This document shows, piece after piece, positions 9,722 through 18,773 of a DNA stretch of 64,000 nucleotides. Every line of letters begins with the position of its first letter. The stretch's first letter is position 1. This DNA comes from Kitasatospora aureofaciens (GTDB lineage: Bacteria; Actinomycetota; Actinomycetes; Streptomycetales; Streptomycetaceae). The stretch is taken from NCBI RefSeq assembly GCF_001188955.3, contig NZ_JPRF03000043.1, forward strand, positions 124,001-188,000, written 5' to 3'. Under the pieces are notes generated by a model, which searched no databases, was not told where the DNA came from, and saw only the letters and a program-made list of their open reading frames with translations. Made by a program: the position numbers and the translations under genes.

Positions 9722-10009
9722 TCAGTCCAGCCATCGTGAGGCCACGCCCGCCAGGTAGGAGACGCTGAGCGCGGTCGCCGGTATCCGGAACCACGGGCTG
9801 CCCTCCAGGCACGCGCCACAGCCGACCGCGACCGCGGACACCCAGACGCTCGAACACCAGCCGCAAGTGATCAGATAGGCGGCCTTGGACTCCTCGCCGA
9901 AGCGATCGGTGACCCAGATCCTGAGACCGCCCGCGAGGGTGTCCTTGGTCAGGAAGCGGGTGATGCGGCAGGTGGCGCCGAGCGCGAGAAGGAACATGGT
10001 CAAGCTCAT
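9722..10009 (-). CDS. DUF1360-like small membrane protein, copy A
   Basis: 95 residues with a GGAG site before ATG. Predicted N-terminal hydrophobic helix (MSLTMFLLALGATC), then RITRFLTKDTLAGGLR, a TCGWCSSVWVS motif in a second membrane segment, and a third near the C-terminus. The CxxC-W-S signature with RLTR...D matches the DUF1360 type of small membrane protein, common in actinophages (family knowledge). Function unknown. Its partner at 40323-40610 has the same length and motifs. Confidence 0.75.
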   Translation of the reverse strand: MSLTMFLLALGATCRITRFLTKDTLAGGLRIWVTDRFGEESKAAYLITCGWCSSVWVSAVAVGCGACLEGSPWFRIPATALSVSYLAGVASRWLD

Positions 10010-10096
10010 GGGGACAACTCCACTGGCCAGGGACGCGGCAGTACGGTTGCGGGCGTCGCGGCGGGTACGGTGGCTTCGCCGCCAGGCCCTCAGCAC

Positions 10097-10133
10097 GTCC
10101 GTCCCCCCGCCGTGCGAGGGCGGGGGGACGGAC
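10097..10133. terminator. GC-rich hairpin between the Ig-like and DUF1360-like genes
   Basis: 15-bp perfect stem (left arm from 10097, right arm ending 10133) with a 7-base loop. It follows the Ig-like gene and precedes the DUF1360-like gene. The second cassette has a different-sequence hairpin in the same place (40795-40829), so the position is conserved. Confidence 0.7.
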
Positions 10134-10239
10134 CTTCGGGGTCGGCCGCTCGTCTGCGGACGACGAGGTCAGGCCTCACCCGGCTCGGCCACCAGTACCG
10201 GTCCGCGATCCACGTCCCGGGCCCGGACCGGTCCGGTCA

Positions 10240-11718
10240 CTACAGCGGCCGGCAGGGCAGCAGGGTGCCGGTCGACTGCAGCGGCGTGCCGCCGACGGTG
10301 GCGGTCGCGGTGAAGGCGCCGGATTGGACCTGAAGCAGGTTCAGGTCGGTGGTGAGGATCGCGATCCCGGACGCGTCCGTCACCGCCGAGCCCACCGGTT
10401 GTCCGGCGACGAGGAAGTTCACCGTCACGCCGGCGGCCGCAGGAGTGAGCTGGGCCTTCAGTGTGGCGGTGAAGGGGTACGGCTGCCCGTGCGAGGGGGT
10501 CGCCGGCGCGTGCTCCCAGTGGCCCTGCCAGCAGGACGGCAGCGCCTGCAGGCTCACGGCGGGGCCGCCTACGCCGACGGTGATCGGGACGGGAAGCGAG
10601 ACGACGTTGGTGCAGGTGCAGGTGGTGCCGGCCGCGGTGACGGTGGCGGTCAGCGACACCGGCCCGGCGGTGGGGAAGGTCATCGACCCACTGGCGATGC
10701 CGAGTGCGTTGGTCGTGACGGTCACCGGGGCAGCCCCGCCGCCGTTGAACGTGACCGCCGCACCCGCAACGGGCACGCCGTTGCACAGCACCACCGCGGA
10801 CACGACGGTGGGCTGGCCGACGACCACCGGGGCCACCGGGGGCAGCAGGAACACCTGACAGGTCGCCGGCGGGGTCACCGTGACGGTGACCGGAAGCGAG
10901 ACGACGTTGGTGCAGGTGCAGGTGGTGCCGGCCGCAGTGACGGTGGCGGTCAGCGACACCGGCCCGGCGGTGGGGAAGGTCATCGACCCACTGGCGATGC
11001 CGAGTGCGTTGGTCGTGACGGTCACCGGGGCAGCCCCGTCACCGTTGAACGTGACCGCCGCACCCGCAACGGGCACGCCATTGCACAGCACCACCGCGGA
11101 CACGACGGTGGGCTGGCCGACGACCACCGGGGCCACCGGCTGGATGACGACCACCGAACAGGCCAGCGGCGCCGGCACGGTGACGGTGATCGGCGCGAAG
11201 GTGCAGGCCGCACAGGTGCCGGCGGCGGGGGTGAAGCTGACCCCCACCAACTGACCGGCCGTCAGCGCCAGTCCCAGACTGGCCGGACCGACCACGCCGT
11301 TGACCACCGGGGCGGTGACTGTGCCCCCGCCCGGCAGGGTGTAGGTCAGGGTGCCGTTGACGGAAGTCAGGCCGGCGCTGCAGGTCAGGGTGGTCTGGGC
11401 GGTCACGAGGCCGCCGACGCCGATCGACAGCGTCGTGGAGATGGTCCCGGCCGGCGCCGCGTTGACGGTGACCGTGCCGCTGTCTGTCCCGACCACCGCG
11501 GCGACGGCATTCAGGTAGGTCACCAGGACCAGCTGCGCGCCGGAGCCGACAGCCGTGAACGTCGCCGGTCCGGCGGCGCCGGCGACCACCGGCAGCGACT
11601 GCGGGGCGGCGCCGTCATAGAAGAAGACAGCGGTGACGGCCCCCACGGGCGCGCCGGTGGCCGTGGCGGTGAAGGCGGAACACGCCGCCACGGGGGTGGG
11701 AACGATGGTTACTGCCAT
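10240..11718 (-). CDS. Cysteine-containing Ig-like repeat protein, copy A
   Basis: 492 residues from ATG 11718, with AAGGGG upstream. The protein is almost wholly beta-rich, Thr/Val/Ala/Gly-rich Ig-like modules. Two central modules of 100 residues (Big_1-like, with VVLCNGVPVAGAAVTFNG and TNALGIASGSMTF) are nearly identical. Cysteine pairs recur (TCTCTN, CAACTF), suggesting disulfides or metal binding. No signal peptide, membrane anchor or cell-wall motif is seen; it starts MAVTIVPTPVAACSAFT. The C-terminal module (TLKAQLTPAAAGVTVNF) is a different Ig-like type. Homologue at 40946-42403 with the same module plan. A virion- or tail-fibre-like role is possible; function unknown. Confidence 0.8.
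   Translation of the reverse strand: MAVTIVPTPVAACSAFTATATGAPVGAVTAVFFYDGAAPQSLPVVAGAAGPATFTAVGSGAQLVLVTYLNAVAAVVGTDSGTVTVNAAPAGTISTTLSIGVGGLVTAQTTLTCSAGLTSVNGTLTYTLPGGGTVTAPVVNGVVGPASLGLALTAGQLVGVSFTPAAGTCAACTFAPITVTVPAPLACSVVVIQPVAPVVVGQPTVVSAVVLCNGVPVAGAAVTFNGDGAAPVTVTTNALGIASGSMTFPTAGPVSLTATVTAAGTTCTCTNVVSLPVTVTVTPPATCQVFLLPPVAPVVVGQPTVVSAVVLCNGVPVAGAAVTFNGGGAAPVTVTTNALGIASGSMTFPTAGPVSLTATVTAAGTTCTCTNVVSLPVPITVGVGGPAVSLQALPSCWQGHWEHAPATPSHGQPYPFTATLKAQLTPAAAGVTVNFLVAGQPVGSAVTDASGIAILTTDLNLLQVQSGAFTATATVGGTPLQSTGTLLPCRPL
10592..11139. repeat. Tandem DNA repeat inside the Ig-like gene (period 300 bp)
   Basis: About 248 bp from 10592 recurs from 10892 with only a few mismatches; the period is exactly 300 bp (100 codons), so reading frame is kept. 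It encodes the two central Ig-like modules. Confidence 0.9.
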
Positions 11719-11900
11719 GTGAGCAGCCCCTTGAGTGAGTCGGGAGTGGGGCTGCCCGAACACGGCCGCGCCAGATGGTACGGCCGACGAATTCCACCTG
11801 TCAGGGTGCCCGTGCATGGGGACGGTGACCCGTCAAGCGATCACCACCCCGACGCCCCGACAGGGGAATGGGCACCCCACAGTCGGTCACCGCCATTACA
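11719..11900 (-). promoter_or_regulatory. Conserved upstream region of the Ig-like gene
   Basis: Two blocks are shared with the region upstream of copy B: CGTCAAGCGATC (11831-11842; GCTTGACG on the gene strand, a possible -35) and ATGGGCACCCCACA (about 11867-11880). In copy B they lie at 42511 and 42547, at nearly the same distance from the start codon. The blocks stand out in otherwise diverged sequence, so they are probable promoter or operator elements. Confidence 0.5.
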
Positions 11901-12621
11901 ACCAGACCGGCCGGCCAAGGCCATACCCTCCCGGTCGAATAACCCGTATGAACCAACGGTCTGAACACCACCACACCCAACAGTCGCTCAGACCACGGGA
12001 CTTGCACCGCACGGGGCGCACTGCAGGACTCCGCACGCCCCCGTTCCCTCCCATCTGACCGCCTGCCGGAGCGGTACGCCGGCAGTTGCCGGCGGGGGCG
12101 AGCGGCGATCAACCCGGCCATGTACTCCAGCGCCCGCCCTCACGGCTCCGATCTGGTGAAACGCGACGCAAAGCGGGCATGCAACCCCGCCGGGGCCGCC
12201 TCCCACTCCTCGACCCGCCCCACCCAGAGCTCGGTCACCCGGCCCGGTCACATCATGATCAAGTGCGGTTGCGGTATGAGGGTGCGAGCCATGCCCTCCG
12301 CAGGCTGCGCAGCATGACTGGACGAGGGCGAATGGGCGGATGCTGGTGTTGTCCATCGGCGACGACTGGGCCGAAGAGCACACGTTGTCGAGTGCAGGAG
12401 GGGACAGGTCGTGAGCTCGCAACGGCTCGCCTGCCGGGTGGAGTTGAGGGCATCGCGAAACTGCACGCCATTGGGGCCCGGCACGGCGGCGAGGACCCCG
12501 AACCCGGGCAGGTGACGAAAGGATCGAGACCGACCGCGAACCGCGGGTGCAGGCGCTGATGGATGCCGATTGAAGGGCACATGAGCGACCGGACAGGTTC
12601 TAGATCGTCGATGGCTGGGTG
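11901..12621. other. No gene supported
   Basis: About 720 bp of cassette copy A. Open frames on both strands lack ribosome sites and known motifs. This is where copy A and copy B differ in order, so it probably holds a rearrangement junction. Confidence 0.4.
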
Positions 12622-12708
12622 CAGGTGCAAACCGCTGCCCGTCAACGTCACCACCGACCCCGATGCCGGCACAAGCGAAGCGATCACTGAATTGGTGTGA
12701 TCGACCAT
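12622..12708 (-). pseudogene. Remnant of one-repeat TIG gene
   Basis: The first 29 codons (ATG at 12708) match the start of the TIG gene at 38359: GATCACA after the start codon, SVVTLTGSG, and the same PASG turn. Copy A lacks 9 bp inside the TIG turn, and similarity is lost after SVVTLTGSGLHL. The frame runs on for 149 codons but no longer looks like TIG. Decayed counterpart of the intact copy B gene. Confidence 0.65.
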
Positions 12709-13036
12709 GCGTCAAACGTGAAGTGCGCCTGCGGCCGGGACCGCCTGGGCCCCCTCAGGGTGATCGCTGTCATCTCCCCGGCGCTGAAGGCCCCGGGCAC
12801 GACGACGGCCGTCGTCCCGATGCCCATGCCGAACGCGAGGACCACGGACACACGAGCATCGAACCGGAGCGCAGGCACGGCGCGCCGGCCGCAAAGGCCG
12901 CCGTCGTCCGTGCGCCAGCCGTCGCAGTGAGCCTCGTCCGTGCGGTGACCACGTCGGCCCACCCGTCCTCGGCAGCGCCGGTGACTTCCGTGGATGACCT
13001 CGGCCGGGCGCCTCCCGTAGGGGGCGCTGACTGCCC

Positions 13037-13169
13037 TCACACCGTCGGTGCGTACCGCCCCAGCAGCAGCCCAGAGCGCCGAAGTATCGGACTCGCCGTT
13101 CGGCGGTCCGGGGAGATCGGTGCGGCACTACGCCGGGCCACCGCACCGGCCGGCGTGCTGAGGAACCTT
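13037..13169 (-). pseudogene. Remnant of the cassette's small orphan ORF
   Basis: On the minus strand this encodes FRRFLSTPAG and later GLLLGRYAPTV. These align with FRRILDAATG and GLLLGWYLHTV of the copy B ORF at 37545-37901, and the DNA has the same CCGAAGGTTCC-like lead-in. It was separated from its ribosome site (in the block at 15330-15530) by the IS66-like insertion at 13178-15316, and also lacks the ATG seen in copy B. Confidence 0.6.
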
Positions 13170-13375
13170 CGGAATGCGTGACTGGTTTGGTGGTCAGGCA
13201 CTCGATCCCGGCGGGGCGTTCGGTCGCCGTCCAGGCCACCAGGTCGGCCAGCGGGTGGCCGGCCCGCACGGCGACCTCCACCGTGCTCCCTTCGGCCCTG
13301 CGGGCGGCGATGCCTTGTGTGTCCTTGCCACGCCTCGGGCCCGCACCCAAGCCAGCCGCCGGGCCCGAGCCCCAC

Positions 13376-13424
13376 GTCGTGCGCCCGGCCCACCACGTCC
13401 ACCGGGGTGGGCCGGGCGCACGAC
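13376..13424 (-). terminator. Strong hairpin after the membrane-protein gene
   Basis: 19-bp perfect stem, about 12 bp after the minus-strand membrane-protein stop. Probable transcription end of the PadR operon. Confidence 0.75.
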
Positions 13425-13435
13425 GTCCGCCGAGG

Positions 13436-14332
13436 TCAGACGGCCGCAGGCGGTTCGTCCTTCGCGCGGACGGCCCTGATGAGCCGGAGCGCGAGCAGCG
13501 GCAGCACCACCGCGAACCCGCCGGCCGCCAGCATGCCGATCGGACCCTCCCAGTAGCTGATGACGCTCGGCAGAGTGAAGGTCAGCAGCAGAGGCAGTGC
13601 GCCGACGACCATCCCGGCAGGCCACAGCCGACGCCGGTTTGCCACCAGCAGGAGGAGGGCGGCCAGCAGGAGCTGGAGCGGGCGCCAACTCGGGTCCCAG
13701 ACCAGCGGAGTGTGCAGATAGTCCGGGCCGAGCAGCAGCAGCCAGGACAGCATCGCACCCGCGACCGCCATCGGCAGCGTCCGGCGGGGGCGGCCACTGA
13801 GCAGGTCCGGCGGTGCCATCAGCAGCAGAGCCAGCCACAGCAGCGGCCCGCTCGCCCACCCCACGAGGGCGAACAGGGAACCGGAGAGGAGACTGTCCAC
13901 CGCCTCCACCAGGCCGAGGGCCACGGCCGCCGCGCCGATCCAGCGCGCCGCGCCCCACCGCCCGGCGACTGCCGCCAGCACCGCGAGCGCCCAGACGGCG
14001 ATCAGGGCGAGTTGCCACGCATGCTCACCGCCGCTCTCCTGGCTGCTCGGCCAGGGTTGCAGCAGCCAGGAGAGGCTGAGCCGGAGTCCAAGACCGGCTC
14101 CCAGTGCGAACGGCACCGCCTGTGCGAGCACCTGCCCCGCCAAACCGCCGGAGGTCAGCCCCGTCCGCACGCGCAGGCCGTGCCCGGCTATGCCGGCGAG
14201 TTCGCGCAGGCGCAGCAGCCGTCCGCCGTCCCGCCTCACCAAGTCGTACACGGCGGTGATCTCCTCGCCGCGCTCGTGCCGGTACCACTCCGGGTACAGG
14301 CTCAGCGCGGCCCTCAACGAACGATCCGTCAC
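13436..14332 (-). CDS. Polytopic membrane protein paired with PadR regulator
   Basis: 298 residues. A cytosolic N-terminal segment (LYPEWYRHERGEEITAVYDLV) is followed by about seven to eight hydrophobic helices from residue ~70 to the C-terminus. The N-terminal segment resembles the prefix found on membrane proteins controlled by PadR regulators. Its ATG overlaps the PadR stop in an ATGA, so the pair is translationally coupled. No catalytic motif is seen, so substrate or role cannot be assigned. Carried inside the IS66-like element. Confidence 0.8.
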   Translation of the reverse strand: MTDRSLRAALSLYPEWYRHERGEEITAVYDLVRRDGGRLLRLRELAGIAGHGLRVRTGLTSGGLAGQVLAQAVPFALGAGLGLRLSLSWLLQPWPSSQESGGEHAWQLALIAVWALAVLAAVAGRWGAARWIGAAAVALGLVEAVDSLLSGSLFALVGWASGPLLWLALLLMAPPDLLSGRPRRTLPMAVAGAMLSWLLLLGPDYLHTPLVWDPSWRPLQLLLAALLLLVANRRRLWPAGMVVGALPLLLTFTLPSVISYWEGPIGMLAAGGFAVVLPLLALRLIRAVRAKDEPPAAV

Positions 14333-14661
14333 GCGGTTGCCCCCCTCAGCCTCGGGCGGGCGGTGGACAGGCGGCGCTGCGCCTCGGCGACGACAACACG
14401 CAGACGCTCGGTCTCGGTGGCCAGCGCGGCCTGCCCGCCATCTGTGAGCGCGTACGTGCGCCGGGCGCGCCCGTCCACCACCTCGTCACCGATGACCTCG
14501 ATCAGCCCCTGGCCTAGCAGGCGGTCGAGAGCGCCATAGAGGGTGCCGGTTCTCATCCTGACCCGGCCGTCGGAGATCGCGGCGATCTCCCGGAGAAGGG
14601 CATAGCCGTGCCTGGGGGCATCGGCCAGCGCGGTGAGCAGGAGCAGCGTGGGCTCCTGCAT
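14329..14661 (-). CDS. PadR-family transcriptional regulator
   Basis: About 110 residues from MQEPTLLLLTALADAPRHGYALLREI, the classic PadR winged-helix start. It continues with RTGTLYGALDRLLGQGLIEV (recognition helix and wing) and RRTYALTDGG, and ends in a dimerisation helix. Starts further upstream (14676) are possible. An AT-rich stretch just upstream (TATATG near 14690) could be the -10 and self-operator. Probably represses its own operon with the downstream membrane protein in response to a small molecule. Confidence 0.9.
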   Translation of the reverse strand: MQEPTLLLLTALADAPRHGYALLREIAAISDGRVRMRTGTLYGALDRLLGQGLIEVIGDEVVDGRARRTYALTDGGQAALATETERLRVVVAEAQRRLSTARPRLRGATA

Positions 14662-14723
14662 GGGTCGCTCTGTCATACGGCTACATATATCGGCGAACTG
14701 CATAAGCTGTCCATCAGGGGTGA

Positions 14724-15316
14724 CTGCCCATCGAGCGGCGGCAGGTCTTCGACCTGCCCGAGATCCGCCTGCGGGTGACCGAGCACCGCATCGAGCACCG
14801 CCGCTGCGCCTGCGGGCAGGTCACCGGGGCGTCCGCGCCGCAGGGCGCGGGCGCCCCGGCCCAGTACGGGCCGGGGCTGAAGAGCCTGGCCGTCTACCTG
14901 CTCACCCGGCAGCACCTGCCCTACCAGCGGTGCGGCGAACTGCTCGCCGACGTTCTCGGCGCGGACGTGGCCACCGCGACCCTGCTCGGGTGGGCCGGGC
15001 AGGCCGCCGAGGCGGTCGCCCCGCACACCGAGGCCGTGCGCCGCCAGTTGACCGACTGCGAGGTGGTCGGCTTCGATGAGACCGGCACCCGGATCGCAGG
15101 GCGTACCTGCTGGGTGCACACCGCCTGCACGAAGTCGCTGACGCTGTACCTGCTCCACGCCAAGCGCGGGATGGAGGCGTTCGAGGCGATGGGCGTGCTG
15201 CCGCACTTCGGCGGGATCGCGGTCCACGACGGCTGGAAGCCGTACAAGACGTACGCCGGCGCGGTCCATGCCCTGTGCAACGCGCACCACCTGTGCCTGA
15301 CCACCAAACCAGTCAC
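14724..15316 (+). pseudogene. Truncated IS66-family transposase (TnpC-like)
   Basis: About 195 residues of a normally ~500-residue IS66 TnpC. Present: a zinc-ribbon part (HRRCACGQ), YQRCGELLADV, first Asp in VVGFDETGTRI, second Asp in VHDGWKPY and CNAHHL. The frame runs straight into the right inverted repeat, so the Glu of the DDE triad and the C-terminal half are absent. The N-terminus is also missing; an in-frame TGA lies just upstream. Cannot be active alone. Confidence 0.9.
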
Positions 15317-15329
15317 CGGAATGCTTGGA

Positions 15330-15530
15330 CGCCTCCTGGCGCATGCAAGCCGCCGCACCCGCCGACGCCTCTGAGGCGGCGCCGACGGATGGATCCAGAT
15401 CCTCCAGGGGGTGCCCATCACGAGCCGCACGTCACCCGCCGCCTGAAGCACGGCGAGCGCCGGCTGCACGTTCCCCCGGGAGGGATGGGCGGCCCGCCGG
15501 TTGGATACAGAAAAGTAATCCAGAGCCGAA
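15330..15530 (-). repeat. ~200-bp conserved block of the cassette, copy A
   Basis: Read on the minus strand, this block matches 37340-37544 closely. It starts GGATTACTTTTCTGTATCCA and ends CCAGGAGGCGTC, the ribosome site of the small orphan ORF in copy B. Indels in the middle are multiples of three and third positions are GC-rich in one frame (VLQAA, GTPWRIWIH, APPQR shared). It may therefore be a short coding segment as well as a leader. Confidence 0.7.
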
Positions 15531-15844
15531 AATCGGTGGCAAGCCTTGCGATCGACTTTCACCCGATCGGCGGAGTGTCCGGCCGAATCGCGCGATACGG
15601 AGAATGGCCGGTCGCGGAACAACCGAACCGCCACCGGTCAGCGGAGGCGGAGTTGCTGGCCGCGGAATTGCATGCGGATTCCCCACACCACGGAAGGCGC
15701 TCGCGCCGGACGGCAGCGGCGGAGCCTTCCACCCGGAAACGAGCACGCCGGCGCCCTGGGAGTGGTCGGCTGGTTCCGGATCCGGTCGACCCGAGCTGGC
15801 GAAGCGTCCGCATCGGCATCCTCGGACGGCCTGACGCGCCGATT

Positions 15845-15879
15845 CCCCTTTACCGGGAGGAATCCTCCCGGTAAAGGGG
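15845..15879. terminator. 17-bp stem hairpin
   Basis: Near-perfect palindrome downstream of the three-repeat TIG remnant on the minus strand; same place as the hairpin after the intact TIG gene (35884-35923). Confidence 0.7.
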
Positions 15880-16139
15880 GATCAGCAGCTCCGCTCACCG
15901 AAATAGGCCGCGGGCGGGTTCGTTCACGTGGCTCCTGCGACCGGCGGCCTAGACCGGTCCGGCGACACCCTGGGCTGCGGGCGGCGACGCCGAGAACGGC
16001 CGGATGCGTTCCGGTCCGGCAGGACCGCCCGCGTCGTGTGACGAGTTCGATCCGAGGCCTCCGCGGCCTGGTGCGCCGGCACCGGCCGCGGTCCGTTCTC
16101 TCCCGGTTCGCCGGAACCAGGTGGCAGCGGTGCCGGGAC

Positions 16140-16425
16140 GGGACCCGCCCGGGCGCGACGACGTTCCCGCCCGGGCCGACCAGGTAGTGCCCAGGGAGGT
16201 GCCGGTGATGGTCACCGCGGTGCCACCGGAGGTCAGGCCCGGGTGAACGCGGCCACGGTGGATGCGTCCACGGAGGCGTGGGTGAAGCCGTTGTGGTCCC
16301 GTCGGCGATGGTCACGCGCACACCAACCGATCCAAGCGCCGTGCCCGCGGGCACGGCGACGGTGATGACACCACTGTGCGGCGTCAACCCCTGCTGACGC
16401 CCGAGCACATCGACACGGGTGTAGG
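16140..16425 (-). pseudogene. Frameshifted remnant of three-repeat TIG gene
   Basis: Minus-strand pieces in different frames match the intact gene at 35088-35837: ITVAVPAGTALGSVGVRVT, then NGFTHASVD, then TSGGTAVTITGTSL. At least one frameshift separates them and the first TIG repeat is missing. It lies divergent from the transposase-like gene, as in copy B. Confidence 0.7.
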
Positions 16426-16685
16426 AGCGAGCGGGGGGCGCACGCCAGGCTCGCGCATCGGCATATGCCCCAGTGCACTTCGATGAGCGTCCTGTCGGCC
16501 GCACGCTCAGCGGATGACCCGGGCTCGTGCGCGCGGGCCGGTCGGGCTTCACGCAAGGCGGCCGACTGGAACCAGTCCGCCTCAGGAAACAAGGGAAGAC
16601 CGCGAGCGCTCAACGCCGGCACAGGTCTACGCCAGTCCATCACCAGCGCGCACTTGAAGAAGTCATAAAAGTACAAAACAGTGGG

Positions 16686-16709
16686 GATCAGGCCACTGTT
16701 TGGCTGATC
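16686..16709. promoter_or_regulatory. 24-bp palindrome in divergent promoter, copy A
   Basis: Sequence GATCAGGCCA...TTGGCTGATC between the TIG remnant and the transposase-like gene. The equivalent palindrome in copy B (34099-34122) has different bases in the arms but still pairs. A TTGACA (16722) follows and could be a -35 for the rightward gene; a TGCCAATTGAC block (16745) is conserved in both copies. Confidence 0.5.
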
Positions 16710-16900
16710 CGCGTCTGCGGCTTGACACGGCATTCGCGGACCTATGCCAATTGACAGCCATTCGATTCGCTCACTCAAATTGCACAGCGCTCTACAGTTC
16801 CTTGCAAAAACCTTTCTTCTCCGCTCGTGGCGTTTCGTGTATATTTCCTGGCTTCCAGCGAGGCCTCTGAGGAGAGCCATGTCGAACTGATAGGAGTGGA

Positions 16901-18128
16901 ATGCTGACCGGAGAGGAATACATCAACATTTGTGCCCTGCGCTCGCGCGGATTGTCCATCGCCGCCATCGCTCGTATCCTCGGCCGTGACCGCAAGACCG
17001 TGAGCTCCTATCTGTGCGGGAAGCGCACGGTCGGAGTCCGCAGCTCCGACCGGGACGAGTTCAGACGGTTCGTCCCCTACTGCCGTCAACGGCTCCAGGA
17101 CGACGCCCACTTCCAGGCCTCGGCGCTGTACGCGGAAATCGTCGATCTCGGCTACACCGGTGGCTACTCGACCTTCACCCGTGCCCTGCGCACCCATCAG
17201 CTGCGTCCTCGCTGCCCGCTGTGCCAACGGCCTCCCCGCGGCCGCCCCGTCCGGCAGGACGACGCGGAGGAGGTGCGGTTCCGCTGGTTCGTCTTCTCCG
17301 GAGCCCCGGCGGACTGGGGCAGCACTCAGGCCTGCATCCTGGTGGGACGCCTGATCCACTCCCAGCGCTGGAGCGCCGCACTGGCGGAACAGATCGATCC
17401 CGGCCACCTGGCCGACTCCGTCGACCGGATCCTGCGCCAGTTCGGCGGAACCGGCTGGCGCTGGCGCTTCGACCGGACACCGGCGGTCCACTGCCAGGAC
17501 GATGGCGAACTGGCCACAGCACTGGGCAAGGTCGCGAAGCACTACGGTGTCGTCGCGGAGCTCGTCCCGCCCGGGCGGGACGCCGACGACGACGTCATCG
17601 GGCGAGCGCTCGCCCATTGGTGGCAGACCATCCACGCGGACACCGGCCTGCTGGAGGCCCAGGAAAGCCTGGAGCGACTGACCAGACTCATGGAGACTCG
17701 CCGGGCCTCGGCACGGGGCGGGTGCACGGCGCCCGCTGCGGCGGTCCTGCTCGACCTCCCCCATGACCCGTATCCCGCCAGGATCAGCGTCACTCGTACC
17801 GTTTCGGCCGGCAGCATGGTGTCCTACCGCGGCAACCTCTACGCCGTTCCCCGGCATCTGCACGGTCACACCGTGCAGGTGCGCCGAAGGGTCGGCGATC
17901 CCCTTCTGACGATCGCGACCCCGCGCGGAAGAGTGATCGTCCAGCATTCCCTGGCGCCCGACGGTGCCGGCCTGTCGGTCATCGGCCACCGGCACGGGAT
18001 CAGCCTCGAACGCCCGCTCCCGGTGCCGAGACCGGCCTGCCACAGCAAGATGTACAGTCCACCGTCCGCCGAAGCGCTCGCGGCGGCCCAAGCACTCCGA
18101 CAGGACGACCGTCAGGAGGACGGATCAG
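16901..18128 (+). CDS. IS21/Mu-transposase-like protein with degraded catalytic core, copy A
   Basis: ATG follows AGGAGTGGA. N-terminal helix-turn-helix (LTGEEYINICALRSRGLSIA and GRDRKTVSSYLCG), a second DNA-binding part, an RNase-H-like core, and a Mu-transposase beta-barrel (SYRGNLYAVPRHLHGHTVQV) near residue 305. Aligned by eye with IstA, one core Asp (RFDRT near 190) is present. The first Asp falls in RFRWFVF and the Glu in DDDVIGRA, so two of three metal ligands seem lost. No IstB ATPase gene follows. The frame continues to 18457, but homology with copy B stops at 18128, so the true C-terminus is unclear. A DNA-binding or regulatory role, or a dead transposase, is possible. Confidence 0.8.
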
Positions 18129-18685
18129 CGTCCGGTCAGCAGGCTGGCGGGTCGCCGGAAGGCCCCGCCCGCGGCGAGCTGCGGCCGGGTATTCCGACCG
18201 GATCGGACGGAAACGGCCGGAGCCACTGGTTCCACCCGGCGGCTCAGCCGCTTCCCAGTGAGCCGCCGTCCCCGTCGCGAAACACCGTCACGCCGACAAG
18301 CTTCCGGACTGCACACCGTGAATCCAGCGGGACTCCCCGACGGGGACAGCACCGGTCGGAGGGTGATCCGCTCCGGTGCCGGGCAGGGGCGACTCCATTG
18401 CAAATGACCGCGGTTCAGGCCCCCGGGACGAGCACGGCCGAACCCATACCGGGGTGAGAGTCCGCCGGCCACCGATCGGAGCCGGGTGGCGTCGTCGACC
18501 CACGATAGGCGACAGGCGGGACGCGCGATGGAAGTTCCCGCATTCGAACGCCGTCCGCCCCAGCCGTCTGTCGGTCAGTGAGTCCCGACATCATCCCGAC
18601 CGAGGTCTCCGGGGGACTGCCAGGGGCGTCAATCCGTCGGCCGAGGCCCCCCTGCGCCTGCCTCAGGAGGAGCCCGTCACAGCTA
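18129..18685. other. No gene supported; right edge of cassette copy A
   Basis: Homology to copy B ends abruptly after GGAGGACGGAT. The transposase-like frame stays open to 18457 but without conserved motifs. The left TA of the IS630-type element lies at 18684-18685. Confidence 0.4.
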
Positions 18686-18773
18686 GTGCTGTGACCGCAT
18701 AGGTCCACCGGGTTGGCGCTGGTGGGCCCTCGGCCGGTTGGATGTCGTCAAACGTTCAGCTCAGAGGGGTGGA

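Larger units (their letters stand above)
13178..15316. mobile_element. IS66-like element with PadR/membrane-protein passengers
   Basis: A 2,139-bp insertion bounded by perfect 23-bp inverted repeats beginning GTGACTGGTTTGGTGGTCAG (13178-13200 and 15294-15316). It is flanked by an 8-bp target duplication, CGGAATGC (13170-13177 and 15317-15324), the length typical of IS66. It interrupts cassette copy A between the ribosome site and body of the small orphan ORF; removing it restores the order seen in copy B. It carries a truncated transposase and two passenger genes. Confidence 0.9.

Noticed and set aside
10592..11139. Tandem repeats as a CRISPR or satellite array
   Set aside because: Period is a whole number of codons within an open frame; no spacer structure.
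12259..12621. Continuing frame of the one-repeat TIG remnant
   Set aside because: Loses all TIG similarity after codon 29; no independent support.
18129..18457. C-terminal extension of the transposase-like protein in copy A
   Set aside because: Not shared with copy B and rich in Pro/Ser/Gly; probably read-through past the duplication edge.
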